From the NCBI RefSeq assembly GCF_025264625.1, contig NZ_CP093313.1:5270001-5334000 (forward strand): DNA of 64,000 nt. The letters run 5' to 3'. The position numbers were made by a program, and so were the translations under genes. How positions within the stretch are numbered: position 1 is the first letter of the stretch; the number at the start of each line of letters is the position of its first letter. The DNA is from Occallatibacter riparius (GTDB taxonomy: Bacteria > Acidobacteriota > Terriglobia > Terriglobales > Acidobacteriaceae). Shown here piece by piece: positions 1-7,574 of the stretch. The notes under the pieces are model-generated. The model did not search any database. It was not told the DNA's origin and saw only the letters and a program-made list of their open reading frames with translations.

Positions 1-100
1 CTTTGGCCACCTCGTCGGGCTTATTCACGAAGCGATCGAACAGCGCGGGCTCCTTTTCGCATGCCTGCATGAGCTTGCGAACGCCTGCTTCATTGCTCAC
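1..100 (-). CDS. Unrecognised small protein, N-terminal part only (cut by window edge)
   Basis: A GTG start (98-100) follows a GGGAGGA ribosome site with 9 bases between. The 33 visible codons read MSNEAGVRKLMQACEKEP and onward without a stop to the window edge. The visible part is charged, probably helical, and has one Cys; no domain is recognisable from so little. The start is well supported by the ribosome site, but product and length are unknown. Confidence 0.5.
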   Translation of the reverse strand, partial: MSNEAGVRKLMQACEKEPALFDRFVNKPDEVAK

Positions 101-724
101 GATAGGTCCTCCCTGCCCCGGGGCACCTCTGCTTGCAGCGGACGCGTGCGGTTCAACAGGATGAATCTTGTCCGCTCAGCGAAGTAGATTCCCCGGGAAT
201 GCACTTCGCCGGGCAGAGCCAAGGAAAGAAGCAGCAGATCAACACGCGCAAACGCACCGCATGGGTCTACAAAATCGCGAACCCCGGGACCGGGGGGCCG
301 CATGGGTTGAATCCGGGCATCGAGCGGAAAGCGCCTTTGTATTGGTCCCGAAACTGGCCCAAGAAAGCTGAGTTTGGCTACATCCGCGATGAATGCCCAA
401 GCCTTTGGGCGGTGCTCCATTTGGAAACGCCACTCGCAAGCGGGGCGAGTGTATCGCGCGCCGGGCACTTCGGCAGTGCCGGAAGTCACAATGCGGCGTG
501 ATTACCAAATACTCGGTGTGACCTACCCAAACGGATGGGACTGGACTGGAGCATTCTCCCAGGCGCCTTTGTCCGATTGCGGACGGTTGAAGGTGGCAAT
601 GGACATTCGGCGGGCGGGTCAGTTCCCCTCGTTTGTTGAGAACGTGCGACTTAGCTGACACGAGATTTGGCCGAGCGCATGCATCTGTTGGGGCGTTCCT
701 CTCGGACGGAGGACTTCCCTTTCG
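101..724. other. 624-bp spacer with no convincing gene
   Basis: This stretch has open frames on both strands (for example 133-501 plus and 97-489 minus). None has a good ribosome site, and their compositions (rich in Arg, Pro, Ser and His) look like shadow translation of GC-rich DNA. Short GC palindromes occur near 282-300. It holds the divergent upstream region of the minus-strand gene ending at 1 and whatever promoter drives the glyoxalase fragment at 725. It may be decayed coding DNA; I cannot identify an ancestor. Confidence 0.4.
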
Positions 725-865
725 GTGGCAATTGAGGTTACGGGCGTTGCACCGCTGGTGCAGGTGTTCGACGTGCCGAAGTCGATCCGGTTCTATCGCG
801 ATGTGCTGGGGTTTGCGGTGACGGAGCGAGCGAAGGCCAAGCAGGCATTGAGCAACAGGCATTAG
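725..865 (+). pseudogene. Truncated glyoxalase/bleomycin-resistance (VOC) family gene
   Basis: The GTG at 725 is preceded by GGAGGA about 11 bases upstream. It opens a frame reading VAPLVQVFDVPKSIRFYRDV then LGFAVTER, the classic first beta-alpha-beta unit of VOC (vicinal oxygen chelate) proteins such as glyoxalase I and extradiol dioxygenase relatives. The frame stops at 863-865 after 46 codons, whereas VOC proteins are usually 120-150 residues. No remaining VOC sequence follows; the next gene starts at 896. The last codons and the stop lie in a period-7 repeat (842-890), so the 3' part seems to have been lost or replaced there. The fragment lacks the metal-binding residues of the second half and is unlikely to be functional. 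Confidence 0.65.
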
Positions 866-890
866 GCATTCGGGCTCAGGCGATAGGAGC
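842..890 (+). repeat. Period-7 repeat array, CAGGCAT class (decayed)
   Basis: Seven consecutive 7-base units can be laid out: CAGGCAT, TGAGCAA, CAGGCAT, TAGGCAT, TCGGGCT, CAGGCGA, TAGGAGC. The stop codon of the VOC fragment (863-865) and the likely ribosome site of the permease (AGGAG at 885-889, ATG at 896) both fall inside it. Better-preserved arrays of the same class occur at 48854-48888 and 56212-56274. Confidence 0.6.
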
Positions 891-895
891 AGGCG

Positions 896-3340
896 ATGCG
901 GACTGTGCTGCAGGATTTGCGCTATTCGTTCCGGCAATTGTTGAAGACGCCGGGATTCGCTTTGACGGCTGTGATTTCGCTGGCGCTGGGGATCGGCGCG
1001 ACGACGGCGGTGTTCAGCGTGGTGTACGCGATCCTGATGGATCCGTATCCTTATGCGGCGCCGGACCGGATGGCGCACATGCTGCTGACGGCGTCGAATG
1101 GCGATCGCCGAGGCTTTGGGGTTACGGCCGCGCAGTGGCAGATTCTGCGGAAGTCTCCGGTGCTGGAAGATGCGTTCATCACCGATGACTGGAACCTGAC
1201 GGTGACGGGATCGGATTTGCCGGAGGACATCGACGGCCAGTACGTTACCTCGAACATGTTCGCCTTTATGGGCGTGCCGGCGGCGCTGGGGCGCGGATTG
1301 CAGCCGAGCGATGCAATCGACGGGCAGGATCCACAGCCGGTTGTGGTGCTGGCACACGCGTTCTGGCAGAGGCATTTCAACGGCGACACAGGTGTGGTGG
1401 GCAAGACCATCCAGTTGATGCGGAAGAACTACACCGTTGTAGGCGTGGCGGCGTCGCGCTTCACGTGGGGCGATGCGGACGTGTATCTGCCGCTGAAGGT
1501 AACCGGCGACCAGCTCAGGGGCTATGAGCCGGAGATTCGGCTGAAGCCGGGAGTGACCCGCGCACAGGCCGAGGCCGCGCTACAGCCGCTGGTTGAGCAG
1601 TTCCACAAAGAGGCGCCCAATCATTTCCCGAAGGAACCCGCCAAGCTGCGCATCGAAGGGCTGAATGACATGTTCATCCGGGAGCTTGGCGGAACGCTCT
1701 ATCTCCTGTTCGGGTCGGTGGCGTTGCTGCTTATGATCGGCTGCGGCAACGTTTCGATTCTGCTGCTGGCGCGGGCCACTGCGCGGGAGCGGGAGTTTGC
1801 GGTGCGATCGGCAATCGGTGCTTCGCGCCGGCGGCTGATTCGCCAATTGCTCACCGAGTCGATTCTGCTTTCGTTTGCGGGAGCGGGATTGGGGCTGGTG
1901 CTGGCGTACCGGATCCTGGCGGTGATTGTGGCGAATCTGCCGCAGTTCTCGTTTCCGCACGAGGCATCGATTCATATCAACGTGCCGGTGCTTGTGTTCT
2001 GCGTGACGGTGGCCGTTGTTACAGGAGTGTTGTTCGGCTTGTCGCCGGCGTGGCGGCTGTCGCGGCCGGAGGTCAGCCAGGTGATGCAGTCGGCCTCAAG
2101 AAAGACGACAGCAGGTGTGAGCGGGCGGAAGGTGCATCGCACGCTGATTGCCGGACAGATTGCGCTAACCCTGCTGATGCTGGCGGGAGCGGCGGCTGCA
2201 ATTGAGGGCTTTTTAAAAGTAGCGCACATGAAGCTGGGCTACGATCCGCAGAACGTAATGTCGGTGGGCATTCCTATTCACGATGGAACGTACAAGACAT
2301 GGGAAGAGCGGGAGGCGTACTTCGTGCGGCTGCACGACGCTGCGCAGACCGTGCCTGGCGTTACGGTGGCAGCGATCTCGAGCAATGCGACGCCGCCTTC
2401 GAACGGGTTCAGAACGGACTTTGAGATTGTGGGGAAGCCCTCCACCAGTGAACAGAAGTTGCACTTGAATTTGGTGAGCCGTGAGTACTTCCCTACCCTG
2501 CGGATTCCGTTGCAGCAGGGGCGCGTCTGGGATGCGGATGAAGAGCATCGCGGCGCGGCCATAATGGTGATCAATCAGACGATGGCAAAGCGGTTCTTTC
2601 CGAATGGCGATGCTATCGGGCACATGCTGAAGATTCCAGATGCGAAGCCGCAGCCGCCGTATAGGCTGGTTTCTCCAGCGGGCCAAGGTCCAGTGTTGAT
2701 TGTGGGTGTGATGGCCGACAAGCTGGACGATGGACTGTCGAAGCCTGTGGCTCCCGAAGGATTTGTTCCCTACACGATGATGATGGGGATGTATACGCAG
2801 ATCCTGGTAAGGGCGGAGGCGTCGCCCCTTCCACTAGTGCGAGCAGTGAGCGCGGCAGTCAACTCGGTAGATCACGATCAGCAGACGAACCACAACGTGA
2901 AGGACCTGGAGCACTGGATCTCAGGCGAGCCTGAGTATGCGCGGGGGCAGCTTGTTTCCTGGCTGTTCGGGGGATTTGCCGCCCTGGCGCTGGCGCTGGC
3001 AGCGGTGGGGCTTTACAGCGTGGTGTCGTACACGGTGGCGCAGCGGACAAACGAGTTTGGGATTCGCATTGCGCTGGGCGCGCAGCGCGGGCACGTTACG
3101 GGGCTCGTGTTTCGCTCGATGCTGCTGAGTGTTGGTGGAGGCATCGCGGCGGGGGTGGTGCTGTCGATTGCGCTGAGCAAGGTGCTGGCGCACTGGTCGA
3201 GCGAGAGCGCGAGCTCGCGCGATCCGCTGCTGCTGGCGGGCGTGACGTGCGCGATGGCGGTGGTGGCATCGCTGGCGTGCGCTTTGCCGGCGCGGCGCGC
3301 ATCGGGACTGGATCCGGTGGAGGCGATCCGGTATGAGTGA
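896..3340 (+). CDS. MacB-like ABC transporter permease of the acidobacterial duplicated orphan type
   Basis: This 814-residue inner-membrane protein begins MRTVLQDLRYSFRQLLKTPG, the usual opening of acidobacterial duplicated orphan permeases. It holds two MacB_PCD-FtsX units in tandem: a first membrane helix at about residues 20-45, an extracytoplasmic core to about 265, an FtsX domain at about 270-400, a second anchor near 420-445, a second core, and a last FtsX domain from about 690. The C-terminus ends RRASGLDPVEAIRYE, typical of the family. The FtsX/MacB group moves lipoproteins, peptides or drugs across the envelope by mechanotransmission using a separate ATPase. No ATPase gene adjoins it, so it is an orphan; substrate and partner cannot be read from sequence. 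AGGAG lies 7 bases before the ATG. Confidence 0.9.
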   Translation: MRTVLQDLRYSFRQLLKTPGFALTAVISLALGIGATTAVFSVVYAILMDPYPYAAPDRMAHMLLTASNGDRRGFGVTAAQWQILRKSPVLEDAFITDDWNLTVTGSDLPEDIDGQYVTSNMFAFMGVPAALGRGLQPSDAIDGQDPQPVVVLAHAFWQRHFNGDTGVVGKTIQLMRKNYTVVGVAASRFTWGDADVYLPLKVTGDQLRGYEPEIRLKPGVTRAQAEAALQPLVEQFHKEAPNHFPKEPAKLRIEGLNDMFIRELGGTLYLLFGSVALLLMIGCGNVSILLLARATAREREFAVRSAIGASRRRLIRQLLTESILLSFAGAGLGLVLAYRILAVIVANLPQFSFPHEASIHINVPVLVFCVTVAVVTGVLFGLSPAWRLSRPEVSQVMQSASRKTTAGVSGRKVHRTLIAGQIALTLLMLAGAAAAIEGFLKVAHMKLGYDPQNVMSVGIPIHDGTYKTWEEREAYFVRLHDAAQTVPGVTVAAISSNATPPSNGFRTDFEIVGKPSTSEQKLHLNLVSREYFPTLRIPLQQGRVWDADEEHRGAAIMVINQTMAKRFFPNGDAIGHMLKIPDAKPQPPYRLVSPAGQGPVLIVGVMADKLDDGLSKPVAPEGFVPYTMMMGMYTQILVRAEASPLPLVRAVSAAVNSVDHDQQTNHNVKDLEHWISGEPEYARGQLVSWLFGGFAALALALAAVGLYSVVSYTVAQRTNEFGIRIALGAQRGHVTGLVFRSMLLSVGGGIAAGVVLSIALSKVLAHWSSESASSRDPLLLAGVTCAMAVVASLACALPARRASGLDPVEAIRYE

Positions 3341-3374
3341 GCGGCGAGCGCGGGTTGCTTAACGATTGGATGGC

Positions 3375-3764
3375 TCAGCGCAGGCCGCCGTGGAGGTAGG
3401 CCAGGAGCGCGGCCATCTGCTCCTGCGTGAATCGGTTTGTAAATGCGGGCATCATTCCCTTCCCCTGGAGGATCACGCGGGTGACTTCGGCATCTGTGGC
3501 GGGTGCGCCGCTGGGGAGCTTGGGGTTGCGGAAGAGGCCGTTCAAGTCGGGTGGGACCTTCTTGAGGGCGAGATCGTTGTCACGGTGGCAGTGGGCGCAG
3601 CGGACTTCATACAGGTGCTGGCCTTCAGCTTCCTGAGGAGTAAGTGCTGGCTGGGAATGGCAGCCGGCGATAAGGACAACCAAGCCTATCGACAGCCAAT
3701 CAGTTCGAATAGATATAGAGATATTTCGCGCGCGACTGCTGACGTTTGCGAAGCTCTGCCGCAA
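3375..3764 (-). CDS. c-type cytochrome, small lipoprotein
   Basis: The C-terminal 80 residues form a single-haem cytochrome c domain. The haem site CAHCH is followed by a helix-rich region with a Met-rich stretch (GKGMMPAFTNRFT) supplying the likely sixth ligand. Upstream, a hydrophobic stretch ends in LIAGC, a lipobox, so the protein is probably an envelope-anchored electron carrier. The start is uncertain: there is no ATG between the lipobox and residue M20 of a longer frame that would begin at 3875. I chose the TTG at 3764 because longer forms overlap the neighbouring same-strand gene (3700-4029) deeply; the true start may be nearer the hydrophobic stretch. It is convergent with the permease gene. 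Confidence 0.7.
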   Translation of the reverse strand: MRQSFANVSSRARNISISIRTDWLSIGLVVLIAGCHSQPALTPQEAEGQHLYEVRCAHCHRDNDLALKKVPPDLNGLFRNPKLPSGAPATDAEVTRVILQGKGMMPAFTNRFTQEQMAALLAYLHGGLR

Positions 3765-4029
3765 GCGACAAGCAACGGCCTTTGCCCGTTGATGTTTCAG
3801 ACTCGACAAATGGATCATCACCCTTGACAAAGGCAGAATAGGCAAGCTCGAGAGGTAAATAGTGGGTATCCTCATCTACCTTCCATTCTCTTCCGTTATA
3901 GCGGAAGAACCCGAACGCTTTTCGTTTACCTCCAGTTCGCTCTCCATCAAGTCGAATGTCATTTGGATGTTCTTGCTGACGCGGGATTACTGCTAAACGC
4001 ATGAATGCGCCGAAATCTTCATAGACCAT
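3700..4029 (-). CDS. Hypothetical protein, 109 residues
   Basis: An ATG at 4027-4029 with GGAG 8 bases upstream opens a frame of 109 codons. The protein is hydrophilic with mixed charge (MVYEDFGAFMRLAVIPRQQE, later FFRYNGREWKVDEDTHYLPLELAYSAFV), has no signal peptide or membrane helix, and has a basic, Tyr-rich tail. The sensible composition and ribosome site favour a real gene. Its 3' end overlaps the presumed start of the cytochrome gene, implying co-transcription. It is divergent from the dehydratase at 4127. I do not recognise the family. Confidence 0.55.
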   Translation of the reverse strand: MVYEDFGAFMRLAVIPRQQEHPNDIRLDGERTGGKRKAFGFFRYNGREWKVDEDTHYLPLELAYSAFVKGDDPFVESETSTGKGRCLSLAAELRKRQQSRAKYLYIYSN

Positions 4030-4126
4030 GGAATACTCCGTTTGGGATGATCAAATTCATGGTAACCAAGTCCAGGTAAACAGCACAGGAAAAACCGTGG
4101 GACGCGGGGTTCGCTATGCTGAATCC

Positions 4127-5086
4127 ATGAAGCTGCCCGGGCTAAACCAGATTGAGCAAGCGCAACAGCTTGTGTACCGTTACATGCCGCCGACGCCGCA
4201 GTACACGTGGCCGCTGCTGAATGAGCGGCTCGGCGCTGAGGCGTGGGTCAAGCATGAGAATCACTCGCCTGTGGGTGCTTTCAAAATTCGCGGGGCGCTG
4301 GTCTACATGGATTGGCTGAAGAAGATGCAGCCTGACGCGGCGGGCGTGGTTGCCGCGACACGGGGCAATCATGGGCAGGGCGTGGCGCTGGCCGCGCGCA
4401 TGATGGGCCTGAAGGCGGTGATCGTGGTGCCCCACGGAAACAGCATCGAGAAGAATCGCGCGATGCAGGCGCAGGGCGCGGAGCTGATCGAACATGGGCA
4501 CGATTTTCAGGAGTCGCTGGAATATGCGCGTCGACTGGCGGAGGAACGAGGGTTGACGATGGTGGACTCGTTCCATGAACGGCTGGTGATGGGCACTGCT
4601 TCTTACGCTCTGGAGTTCTTTCGCGCGGCGCCGCCGCTGGAACGTATCTATGTGCCGATCGGATTGGGATCGTCGATCTGCGGTGTGGCGGCTGCGCGCA
4701 ATGCCCTGAGCCTGCCGACAGAGATTGTGGGCGTGGTGTCGGCGGCATCGCCGTCGTATGCGATGAGCTTCGCCCAGAAGAAGGTTGTGGAGGCTCCGTC
4801 GACGACGCGGATTGCCGATGGGCTGGCTTGCCGCGTTCCGAATGCGCAGGCAATGGAGGCGATCTGGGACAACGTCGCACGCATCGTTGAAGTGAGCGAT
4901 GAGCAGATCGCGGCCGCGATGCGGATCTATTATGAGGACACGCATAACGTGGCGGAGGGGGCTGGAGCCGCAGCGCTGGCAGGCGCGCTGATGGATGGGA
5001 ATCGCAGGAAGCGCATTGGCGTTGTGTTCACCGGTGGGAACGTGGATCGCGCCGTGTATCAATCGGTGCTGGCGGGGGATCTTTGA
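4127..5086 (+). CDS. PLP-dependent threonine/serine dehydratase, catabolic type
   Basis: This fold-type II PLP enzyme probably deaminates L-threonine or L-serine to the 2-oxoacid and ammonia in the cytoplasm. Lys53 in GAFKIRGA is the expected Schiff-base lysine. The substrate loop AATRGNHGQGVA and a glycine-rich phosphate loop (PIGLGSSICG) are present. At 319 residues it matches single-domain dehydratases without the regulatory ACT domains of biosynthetic IlvA. I chose the ATG at 4127. A longer frame from 4028 would add 33 residues unlike the family and overlap the divergent gene's start codon. The next gene overlaps its stop, so the two are probably co-transcribed. A serine/threonine racemase activity cannot be excluded. 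Confidence 0.85.
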   Translation: MKLPGLNQIEQAQQLVYRYMPPTPQYTWPLLNERLGAEAWVKHENHSPVGAFKIRGALVYMDWLKKMQPDAAGVVAATRGNHGQGVALAARMMGLKAVIVVPHGNSIEKNRAMQAQGAELIEHGHDFQESLEYARRLAEERGLTMVDSFHERLVMGTASYALEFFRAAPPLERIYVPIGLGSSICGVAAARNALSLPTEIVGVVSAASPSYAMSFAQKKVVEAPSTTRIADGLACRVPNAQAMEAIWDNVARIVEVSDEQIAAAMRIYYEDTHNVAEGAGAAALAGALMDGNRRKRIGVVFTGGNVDRAVYQSVLAGDL

Positions 5087-5592
5087 ATAAGATGACGAAG
5101 CCGTTGCAGGTAGAGAAGCTAACTCGCTATGCGGATGCGGTAAGAAAGTTTGCGAGTGCCGCACAGAATCGTTGCTTTGGATGTGGAGCTGCGAATGAGC
5201 ACGGGCTTCATCTGGAGTTCTATCTGACGCAGGAGTTGCATGCTGTCTGCGAGACTACTGTGGGCGACTTCTTCGAAGGACCGAAGGGATTCGTTCATGG
5301 CGGCATTATTGCGACTCTGCTGGATGAAACGATGTCGAAGGCAGTTCGCGCGCATGGGCTGGTTGCGATGACGCGGCACATGGAAGTGGATTATCAGCGG
5401 CCCGTTCCTTCCTCGGAAGAGATTCGCCTGGAAGGGCGCGTCACACGCAATGAGGGCCGCAAGCACTGGACCGAGGCGCTCATCCTGAATGGCCACGGCA
5501 AAGTGCTGGCGCACGGCAAGGGGCTGTTCATCGAGGTGAAGCCAGCGCCAGATCCTGATCCGGTGAAGGATGGTCCCACGCCGCACGGATGA
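5083..5592 (+). CDS. PaaI-type hotdog-fold thioesterase
   Basis: This 169-residue protein has a hotdog thioesterase domain at about residues 45-155. It carries the characteristic GFVHGGIIATLLDETMSKA segment, where the HGG loop and the following acidic residue form the acyl-CoA site in the PaaI/4HBT superfamily. An N-terminal CFGCG motif (NRCFGCGAANEHGLHLEF) is shared with many PaaI-like proteins. It probably hydrolyses acyl- or aryl-CoA thioesters; the substrate is unknown. The TTG at 5083 overlaps the dehydratase stop and follows a GGGGGA ribosome site; the ATG at 5092 is an alternative start. The tail after residue 155 is Pro/Asp-rich and likely disordered. Confidence 0.85.
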   Translation: MNKMTKPLQVEKLTRYADAVRKFASAAQNRCFGCGAANEHGLHLEFYLTQELHAVCETTVGDFFEGPKGFVHGGIIATLLDETMSKAVRAHGLVAMTRHMEVDYQRPVPSSEEIRLEGRVTRNEGRKHWTEALILNGHGKVLAHGKGLFIEVKPAPDPDPVKDGPTPHG

Positions 5593-5612
5593 AAGCCGGG
5601 CTGGCGGGATGC

Positions 5613-5661
5613 CGTGAAAAAGTGGCCCCGGACTGCGCTTTTGAGCGCATGTATCCGGGGC
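5613..5661 (-). terminator. Rho-independent terminator of the flagellar operon
   Basis: On the minus strand a two-part hairpin (outer stem GCCCCGGA/TCCGGGGC at 5625-5632 and 5654-5661; inner stem TGCGCT/AGCGCA at 5634-5639 and 5644-5649) is followed within 3 bases by TTTTT. It lies 40 bases after the flgE stop and would end the hook-basal-body transcript. The other strand ends in a weaker run, so it might also stop the convergent thioesterase transcript. Confidence 0.75.
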
Positions 5662-5701
5662 AAAAGGAAGTTCACGAGAGAAGGCCGGCAACGCGAGGGG
5701 A

Positions 5702-6976
5702 TTAGTGAATCATCTGAATGGTTTCTTGTGTTATGGAGTCGAAGGTCGTGACGGTCTTTGAATTCGCTTCGAATGCGCGCTGCGCGATGATCAGGTTCGC
5801 AAATTCGGCAGAGATGTTGACGTTTGAGCCTTCGAGCGCTGCATCCTGCATTTTGCCAAGACCTGCACTGCCAGATGTTCCGATGGTTGGCGTGCCGCTT
5901 GCGAGCGTCGCGGAGTAGTTGCCGTTGCCATCGGCCTCGAGTCCCTGAGGATTGGCAACATTGCCGAGAGCGATCTGGCCGACGTTCATCTTCTGCTGAT
6001 TCGAGAACGTGACCGTGACCGTTCCGTCAGAACCGATGGTGAAGTCCTGATACTGGCCGCTGGTATAGCCATCCTGGAGGGTGCCGCTGACAGCGGACTT
6101 GGAGGCGACCTGACTGATGGTCGGCGTGCCGCTTGCACCGAGCAGGTTCCAGTTCATTGTGAGGTTCGCCGCTCCATCGGTAAGGCCAGTGAAGGAAACG
6201 GGAATTGAGGAGACAGCGCCGGCGCCTGTGCCGACGGGTGAAGCGCTGGCTGCGCCTGTGGGCTGGATGGTCTTGAGATTGCCGCTGCTATCGAAGGTCA
6301 TGGTTCCGGTTACGCTTTGAGCCGCCGTGGTGTCGGACGCGGGGAGCGAGATGGAGTAGTTCCAGCTGCCGTTTCCATTGGCGATGTAGGTTACGGTTGC
6401 CGTGTGCATCTGGCCGAGCGAGTCGTAAATGTTTACGGTCGCGGGGAAATTCGAGTTTGCGGTCGTAGTGGAGTCGAGGTTAGCCGCGATGCTGAAGGAG
6501 CTCGTGGCTTTCGGCGAAAGTATTGCGCTCTCAGGAATATTGATGGGCACGAGTGACGTGTTGGTGTTGATTGCTCCATTCACGGCCGGATAACCCATGA
6601 CGCGAAAGCCATTCGCGGTAATGAGATTGCCGCTGGAATCGAGCGAGAAGTTGCCGGCGCGCGTGAGATATTGGCTGGCCCCGTTGCTAACGATGAAGAA
6701 TCCATTGCCCTGCAGCGCGACGTCGGTGTTAAGTCCGGTGTAGTTGGAGGTGCCGCTGGAGAAGTCTGTTGAGATGGACGCGATCTGCGTGCCTGCGCCA
6801 ACCTGGATGGGGTTGCCGTTGCCTGTCGCTCCGATCTGCTGATAGAAGAGGTCAGCGAACTGGGCCATGCGGGCCTTGAAACCGATGGTGTTCATGTTGG
6901 CGAGGTTGTTGGCGATGGTGTTGAGGGCAGACGAATCGGCGTTCAAGCCGGTAAGCGGAATGAAAAAACTTGGCAT
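5702..6976 (-). CDS. flgE: Flagellar hook protein FlgE
   Basis: This 424-residue protein is the structural subunit of the flagellar hook, secreted by the flagellar export apparatus. The N-terminal segment (residues 5-40: PLTGLNADSSALNTIANNLA then NMNTIGFKA) and the C-terminal segment (LEGSNVNISAEFANLIIAQR then AFEANSKTVTTFDSI) are the paired coiled-coil ends of flagellar rod/hook proteins. The middle is Thr/Ser/Gly-rich with almost no Cys, as expected for a secreted polymer subunit. The length fits FlgE rather than FlgF or FlgG (about 250-260). ATG preceded by GAGGAG. It is the last gene of the operon, directly after flgD, and is followed by a strong terminator. Confidence 0.95.
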   Translation of the reverse strand: MPSFFIPLTGLNADSSALNTIANNLANMNTIGFKARMAQFADLFYQQIGATGNGNPIQVGAGTQIASISTDFSSGTSNYTGLNTDVALQGNGFFIVSNGASQYLTRAGNFSLDSSGNLITANGFRVMGYPAVNGAINTNTSLVPINIPESAILSPKATSSFSIAANLDSTTTANSNFPATVNIYDSLGQMHTATVTYIANGNGSWNYSISLPASDTTAAQSVTGTMTFDSSGNLKTIQPTGAASASPVGTGAGAVSSIPVSFTGLTDGAANLTMNWNLLGASGTPTISQVASKSAVSGTLQDGYTSGQYQDFTIGSDGTVTVTFSNQQKMNVGQIALGNVANPQGLEADGNGNYSATLASGTPTIGTSGSAGLGKMQDAALEGSNVNISAEFANLIIAQRAFEANSKTVTTFDSITQETIQMIH

Positions 6977-7047
6977 GGGAGGGTCTCCTCTTTGGTTATT
7001 CGGTTCTGCGCGGGGTTCGACGGTGCGTCGTGCGAGAGCCGGTCAGT

Positions 7048-7533
7048 TCAAATGTGTTTTCCGCTGAGCGCCTGCGCGATGGTCACTGCGGCAGGATTGG
7101 TTTCGGGAATGCCTAGATTTCCTGGCGTTTCGCGGATGGAATGAGAGGCGCCGGCAAGTGAGAAACTCTTGTCGGAACTCGGCACAGTGCCAGCGCGGTG
7201 CGAGTCGAGCCCCACCTGCGCGAATGATGTCGAGGAGGAACTGGGCTGGTTGCCGCCGAAGAGGCCCACTGCCAGTGTTTCGTTGATCTGAATGAGCTGC
7301 TGAAGGCTGTTTACGCTGACGAGCTGGTTGATGTACTGGTTGGGATCGTTCGCGGAAGTCGGATCCTGATTCTTCATCTCCGTGACAAGGAGCGTGAGGA
7401 AGTCGTTGGCCGAAATCGTGGAGGATGGGGATGTGTCATTCGAGTTACCGCCAGAGTCAGCCATTGGCTTGGCGTTCACAGCGGACGCTCCCTGCGCGTT
7501 GGCCGTGTTCCAGATTCCCGTAGTGGTTGTCAT
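7048..7533 (-). CDS. flgD: Flagellar hook-capping protein FlgD
   Basis: FlgD caps the growing hook and drives FlgE assembly. The conserved N-terminal block is clear at about residues 40-85: NDFLTLLVTEMKNQDPTSAN followed by NQYINQLVSVNSLQQLIQ. At 161 residues it is shorter than typical FlgD (about 220), so the C-terminal Ig/tudor-like part is reduced. The ATG at 7533 follows GGAAGGAGAAG. A longer reading frame extends to 7998 but crosses fliK and has atypical composition, so the internal ATG is preferred. It lies between fliK and flgE, the usual hook-gene order. Confidence 0.9.
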   Translation of the reverse strand: MTTTTGIWNTANAQGASAVNAKPMADSGGNSNDTSPSSTISANDFLTLLVTEMKNQDPTSANDPNQYINQLVSVNSLQQLIQINETLAVGLFGGNQPSSSSTSFAQVGLDSHRAGTVPSSDKSFSLAGASHSIRETPGNLGIPETNPAAVTIAQALSGKHI

Positions 7534-7574
7534 GCTTCTCCTTCCGGCTTGTTCGAGTTCTTGCTCGTGAGGGA

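Noticed and set aside
239..1375. 378-codon open frame on the minus strand
   Set aside because: It is antisense to the permease gene and very rich in Arg, His and Pro, the usual signature of shadow frames in GC-rich DNA.
4028..4126. Upstream extension of the dehydratase gene
   Set aside because: It adds 33 residues unlike the family and overlaps the divergent gene's start; the ATG at 4127 fits better.
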